Positions 59,980 to 64,000 of a DNA stretch of 64,000 nucleotides are shown one piece after another (within the stretch, counting starts at the first letter, position 1; each line of letters starts with the position of its first letter). The DNA is taken from NCBI GenBank assembly GCA_944470555.2, contig OX104130.1, positions 74,591,160-74,655,159 of the forward strand. The letters run 5' to 3'. The translations under genes were made by a program, and so were the position numbers. This stretch comes from Heterobilharzia americana. Lineage: Eukaryota; Platyhelminthes; Trematoda; Strigeidida; Schistosomatidae. The notes beneath the pieces were generated by a model that did not search any database, was not told the DNA's origin, and saw only the letters and a list, made by a program, of their open reading frames with translations.

Positions 59980-60440
59980 TCACTTTAATCCAGGTAATTT
60001 GGTTGATATAGTATAGAATTTTCAGCACATAACATTTCAACATATTTACTGTGTGTACAATATTTTTAAACGTAATATTTGTCACATCTTGGTAATGTTA
60101 ATAATAACAACAGTAATACATACAGGTAATTATCTGAAGCAACCAGCCGTTGTTATAGTTGTCGTTTGATGCAAAAGAGGGAATGAATAGAAAAGCGTAC
60201 GTAAGTTTTGCTAGTGATAGTGTCAGCAGACCATACAGAGAGGATGAAACTCTGAATTTTGAGCTAATTATTTCAGGAATAGTTGTATGATGCAGTTTTA
60301 TGCATTTAAAACCACGAATAAAACAATTTTGAAGACAGCAATTTGATGTAATGAATAGGTTGTAAAATATTTGGTAGCCTAAAGTTCAAGCAGATCACTC
60401 CTATAGTTTTTCATTAATAATAATTCCCATTCATAGAGTA
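59980..60440 (+). repeat. Unclassified repeat U, second long copy
   Basis: CAATATTTTTAAACGTAATA, GGTAATGTTAATAATAACA and TTTGGTAGCCTAAAGTTCAA, GCAGATCACT correspond in order to the copy at 35330 (TAATATTTTTAAACGAAATA, GGTGTTAATAATAACAG, TTTGGTAGCTCAGGATTTCA, GCAGACCACT). Confidence 0.45.
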
Positions 60441-60499
60441 AGATATTTGCTGAATATCTCCTTACTTTTAAATAATTTTCCAGATGTCATCAGTTCCTA

Positions 60500-61515
60500 A
60501 TGAAAAGTATTATTCGATAGCGTCAACCGACAAGTAATTCGGCAACTGCCCCAATACTATGAAATACCACAAACTTTTATTAACCTCATTCAACAACTAT
60601 GTGAAGATGCCATATGCCAAGTAATTCATAATGGAAAGCTCAGTAATGCCTTTGAAGCGAAGACAGGAGTAAAACAAGGCTGTCTACAATCATCTATTAT
60701 CTTCCTGATTGTGGTCTACTGGACTGGACTAGATCATGCAACAAACCATGAGGAGCGAGAAGAGGGGGATACGCTGAACCGGGTAAACGATCCTAGAAGA
60801 GTTGGATTTAGCCGATGACTTATGTCTAATATCTTGTCACACAAACTTGAAGATCTACAGGCAAAATCTAACAAGTTGACAGAAGAGGTAGGGCAGCGAA
60901 GACGGGACTTCAAGTGAATGTAGAGGAGACAGAGGTGATGATGGTACCTAACCAACAACAACAAGAAGCTCCAATCACCAGGCGTTCATTAGCCTGAAAC
61001 AAGTGTGGAGATCATCTGCACCCAGCATGTGGAACAAGATCTGGTTTGTCGACACCAATGTCAAGTCAGTGCTTCTATATGTTTCGAAGACTTGGAGTGT
61101 TACGAAAGGCATTTCCAACAAACTGCAGATATTCATCAACAACTGCATAAACTGGCTCATTACTGAGGCTCAGATAGCCAGAAATAGTAAGCAAGAAGGA
61201 ACTGTGGGAATGAACTAACCAAGAACCCATCACTAAACAAATAAGCAGAAGAAAGTGGAGATGAATTGGGCATACACTGAGAAGACCATTCGGGGATGTC
61301 ACGTGCCAGACCAGGCACTCTAGTGGAACCCAGATGGGAAACGACGAGTTGGGTGTCAGAGGTGAGGGTGACATGGAGGAGATCATGTGAGGAAGAAATG
61401 AAAGATTGTGGGCTGTCTTGGAGCCAGGTCCAGAAGATTGTAGAGAACAGAGTGTAATGGAGACGGGCTACTGAAGCCGTATGTTCCACTAGGAACCGAA
61501 GGGATAAATAATGGG
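60500..61515 (+). mobile_element. RTE-B copy, 5'-truncated
   Basis: Starts within RT (GATAGCGTCAACCGACAAGT), then YHNFINLIQQL-type sequence, LDLADDLCLI (LADD for FADD), HQAFISLKQVWRSSAPS-like block, SVLLYVSKTWSVTKGISNKL, ISRRKWR and IGHTLRRPFGDVTCQTRHSS in shifted frames, ending CSTRNRRDK near 61505. Many frameshifts. Confidence 0.8.
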
Positions 61516-62254
61516 TGTTCTCAGCATTGCGCATCCATGACCTTGCCAGAGATTCAACCTAAAACCCTCTGGAATATAATCGCCTACATTTTTTTACTTC
61601 TTTCAGTTAGAGATATAGTGCAACCTTCCTTCAGTACCATGGTTGAGTATTAGTCCCTACCTTCAACTTGGTTTATCTTATCGGTTTAGAGTTCTCCAAT
61701 ATGAGGTCGATCAGTAAAGGAAATTACTTTCACTCTTGAATATGGCTTTTGTCTTTGGGGTTGAGCTATAAAGTTTAAACGTCTACCGAATTTTATCTCG
61801 ACCATATTCACTAAACTATGCACTAAATTGAAGAGTATCAATGAAACTACTTCTCCATTTAGAAAACCGATCCTCTAATGGGTCATTCTGTTATTAATGT
61901 AGAATTAAGTCAACTTTAGATTGTAGGAATATGACTGAATTGAACAATGAACAGTAATGAGACTTCAAAGCTGGGATCTTCTATATTGACTATCGTTCCA
62001 GATGTACATACGGAATCAGAATTTATTCAGAGTTCTTTTTATACACATACACACAAACTCAGTAATAGATGGAATCTAGCTCAGCTTGGATTGAAAAATT
62101 CAACGAAAAAAGTGGTAGTTTAGCAATTAATGTTCACAAAGAAACTATCACAGTTGAATACATGTTTGGATTTTTAAATAATTTCACCATATATCTGTCA
62201 AAGTAGGTTTAATGAAATGTAATTCGATTTGGGAGTCTGTAGGGATTTATTGAT
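61516..62254. other. Gap: nothing recognised
   Basis: AT-rich. A worn T-SINE inner end may lie at 61520-61580 (CATCCATGACCTTGCCAGAG, ATTCAACCTAAAACCCTCTG). Confidence 0.3.
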
Positions 62255-62570
62255 TTGAAGTTGTTATTCATCATGGACTGATATGAATTGGAGGACCAGT
62301 GAGGCAAACCTGGTGGCCGTGAGGACAAATACGCAGCAATGACATTAGATGATGATTACGCTATGTCGTGAAGTGACAGAAGTTAGAAATATGAACCATT
62401 AGGTTCTAACCCTCTGGCTAATTGGTGATATGCTGGCCACGGAAGCTGAAGGTCGTGTGCGCATACTTCTGAGTAGTCAAATACTAGAACGAAATATATG
62501 TCCAGTGCCCTCAAGTTTCCAATGTTCCCCCAAATGATGTCAGTCCATGGTGAAATAAAGATAGGACTAT
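62255..62570 (+). repeat. T-SINE with inverted terminal ends
   Basis: Left end TTATTCATCATGGACTGATA, ATTGGAGGACCAGTGAGGCA; right end TTTCCAATGTTCCCCCAAAT, GATGTCAGTCCATGGTGAAA: inverted. Between them is a plus unit with head CTAATTGGTGATATGCTGGC and body CAAGTTTCC. A reduced fold-back form of the dimer at 5235. Confidence 0.6.
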
Positions 62571-62599
62571 GACGAGTTAGTCAGAAATTCTAACTAAAC

Positions 62600-63190
62600 C
62601 AGGAACTAAAATACATTGGAGAAACACTAACACTGAACAAATACACTCTAAAGGTTATTAGAAAGTTGATGATAAAAACTTATAGGATAAATGGGAATAA
62701 TATTAGTGGGAATTCAAATCCTCTGTAGTGTATCCATATAAGGAAGGCATAATACAAAGTCTACTTAAATCCGGCAATCCCTATAGTCGCTTTTAAACTT
62801 ATAAATCCACTCAGAGAGCAACTTTGCAAGCCGAAACAGCCAGTATATCCAACGAAACAAAATAACCTAATCTATCATCTACGATGTAATGTTTATGTAG
62901 TAAATTAGGTAGGTTCAAGTAGCCGAGTGAGGTCAGTTAGGATAACAGGGGACAGAAATTTAAGAAAATAGACAGTGATTCATCCTATCGAGGAGGAAAT
63001 TTGGCTACCGCTTTACTTGTACTAACTCTCATAATCATAATATGAATTTGGTAGAGATGATAGTTCTGAAATCTAATTTAACCTTGATGAAATGAAAAAC
63101 TTCGCTCATCGACATGAAACACATGAAAAAAATGAATCATCAAAGACTACTGATATCTGGAGGATACGAAATAAAAAAAAATATATTACT
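62600..63190 (+). mobile_element. Probable Penelope-like element endonuclease relic
   Basis: Plus strand: LNPAIPIVAFKLINPLREQL, CKPKQPVYPTKQNNLIYHLR, CNVYVVN. This resembles the PLE lead-in to GIY-YIG (fK..N.LR..L...Kdpv...kqn..iY...Cn.C). Beyond the stop the frame is decayed. No RT part is seen. Confidence 0.5.
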
Positions 63191-63774
63191 ACACGACAGT
63201 CCAAGTTGTAAAACGTCGTATTCTCATATCAAGGTAGGAGTCATTCAGATGAAAGATGGAGAAATTAGGGAGATAGTAGGCAAAAGCGGTAAAATAATGT
63301 GAAAAGAGAACAAGAGGGAATGAAAAATTAAAGAAATTCCGTGAGATCTTGAAGGTGAAGAGGATACACGAATACATATGCACCAGTAAGGTTGATTTCA
63401 AGCCTTGTCATCTAAAGTCTGTGATCTCTAATTTCGGTTGTCTCACGTACCTAAACTGAGAAGGCTACATCTCCTTATGAATCGAATAAAATCGTCGTTT
63501 TGTCATGATATCCGTCTAACAAATACTAATGTACGCCGATGCGGTACAGGATAATAATTTTTGTTATGTTGCCTAGTACTCAGTTATCAGCAGTTCCGAT
63601 CAATTAAATCTGTTTTTATGAACTTTAGTGTAATGGTTAATGACTAAAAACAAGGCAGCATTAGACATTAGCTAGGCGCCTTTCAGTACTGATAAGCGAG
63701 GAATATATATAACCGGGAAAAAGTTGATCATTATACTTTCTCATGATAAGGATTTTTTTTCTATAGGGTTACAA
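63191..63774. other. Gap: nothing recognised
   Basis: No feature. Confidence 0.3.
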
Positions 63775-64000
63775 GTTTGGCTTGAGAACAACTACTCAAC
63801 AGTGGCATAAGATGAAGATTACCCTGTATCGTGAAACAGTAGAATCAGGAAAATGTGAATTCCAAGCCAGTGGCTCAATGGTGAGGTCATCGCAGAGAGA
63901 GATGAAAGTCCTGGGTGGGATCCTTGAAGAGATCATTGGTGAGCGCTGCTTAGGAGACCTATACCAATACAAAGTGGTTTTTCACTACTATCATGTTTCC
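63775..64000 (+). mobile_element. T-SINE at the window edge
   Basis: AAGCCAGTGGCTCAATGGTG as A-box region and GTCCTGGGTGGGATCCTTGA as a degenerate B-box region, followed by AGCGCTGCTTAGGAGACC. The 3' end lies near or beyond base 64000. Confidence 0.5.

Overview
The window looks like flatworm nuclear DNA, most likely from a blood fluke (Schistosoma). It is AT-rich, intron-rich and packed with decayed repeats. The diagnostic signs are tRNA-headed Sm-alpha-type SINEs carrying hammerhead ribozymes, several Penelope-like elements (PLEs) with reverse transcriptase (RT) and GIY-YIG endonuclease, two RTE-type non-LTR families and one CR1-like LINE. I cannot tell the species. No rRNA gene, functional tRNA gene, CRISPR array or prokaryotic feature is visible.

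One host gene is supported. It lies on the minus strand and its exons run from about 34.4 kb down to 4.9 kb. The exons encode acidic or basic coiled coil, then a low-complexity linker, then the start of a Rab-type GTPase domain (GDSGVGKSS P-loop, LWDTAGQE). This order is that of the RASEF / CRACR2A / Rab44 family. Six exons have good splice sites, and a 41-nt microexon at 9.7 kb is needed to make the phases continuous. The 5' end (expected EF-hands) and the rest of the GTPase domain are not in the window or were not recognised.

Layout. 1-4.8 kb: downstream side of the gene, with an RTE-A fragment, an RTE-B copy nested in an older repeat, and a PLE. 4.9-34.4 kb: the gene, whose introns hold a T-SINE inverted dimer, three PLE regions, an RTE-B copy with its 5' end, two RTE-A copies, a CR1-like LINE, a 548-bp inverted repeat built on a PLE, and Sm-alpha SINEs including one intact hammerhead. 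34.4-64 kb: no host exon recognised. This part holds repeated RTE-B copies (about 37.9, 39.6, 42.7, 43.8, 48.8, 52.1, 56.2 and 60.5 kb), RTE-A remnants, PLE fragments, SINE relics and unclassified repeats.

The most interesting material is in the repeats: an intact hammerhead at 32487-32531, a second differently built hammerhead family at 7.8, 8.6 and 50.3 kb, SINEs recurring as fold-back (inverted) forms, a TSD-bounded 738-bp RTE deletion derivative, and the 548-bp inverted repeat. Names used below: RTE-A is the SR2-like family; RTE-B is the family whose endonuclease resembles proteins annotated as craniofacial development protein 2-like; T-SINE is the tRNA-headed repeat ending in CAACTGATGTCAGT; G-element is the repeat with ends like GTGATGATTGAAGGTGAAAT. 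Repeat boundaries are read by eye and are good to about 10-50 bases unless target-site duplications are given.
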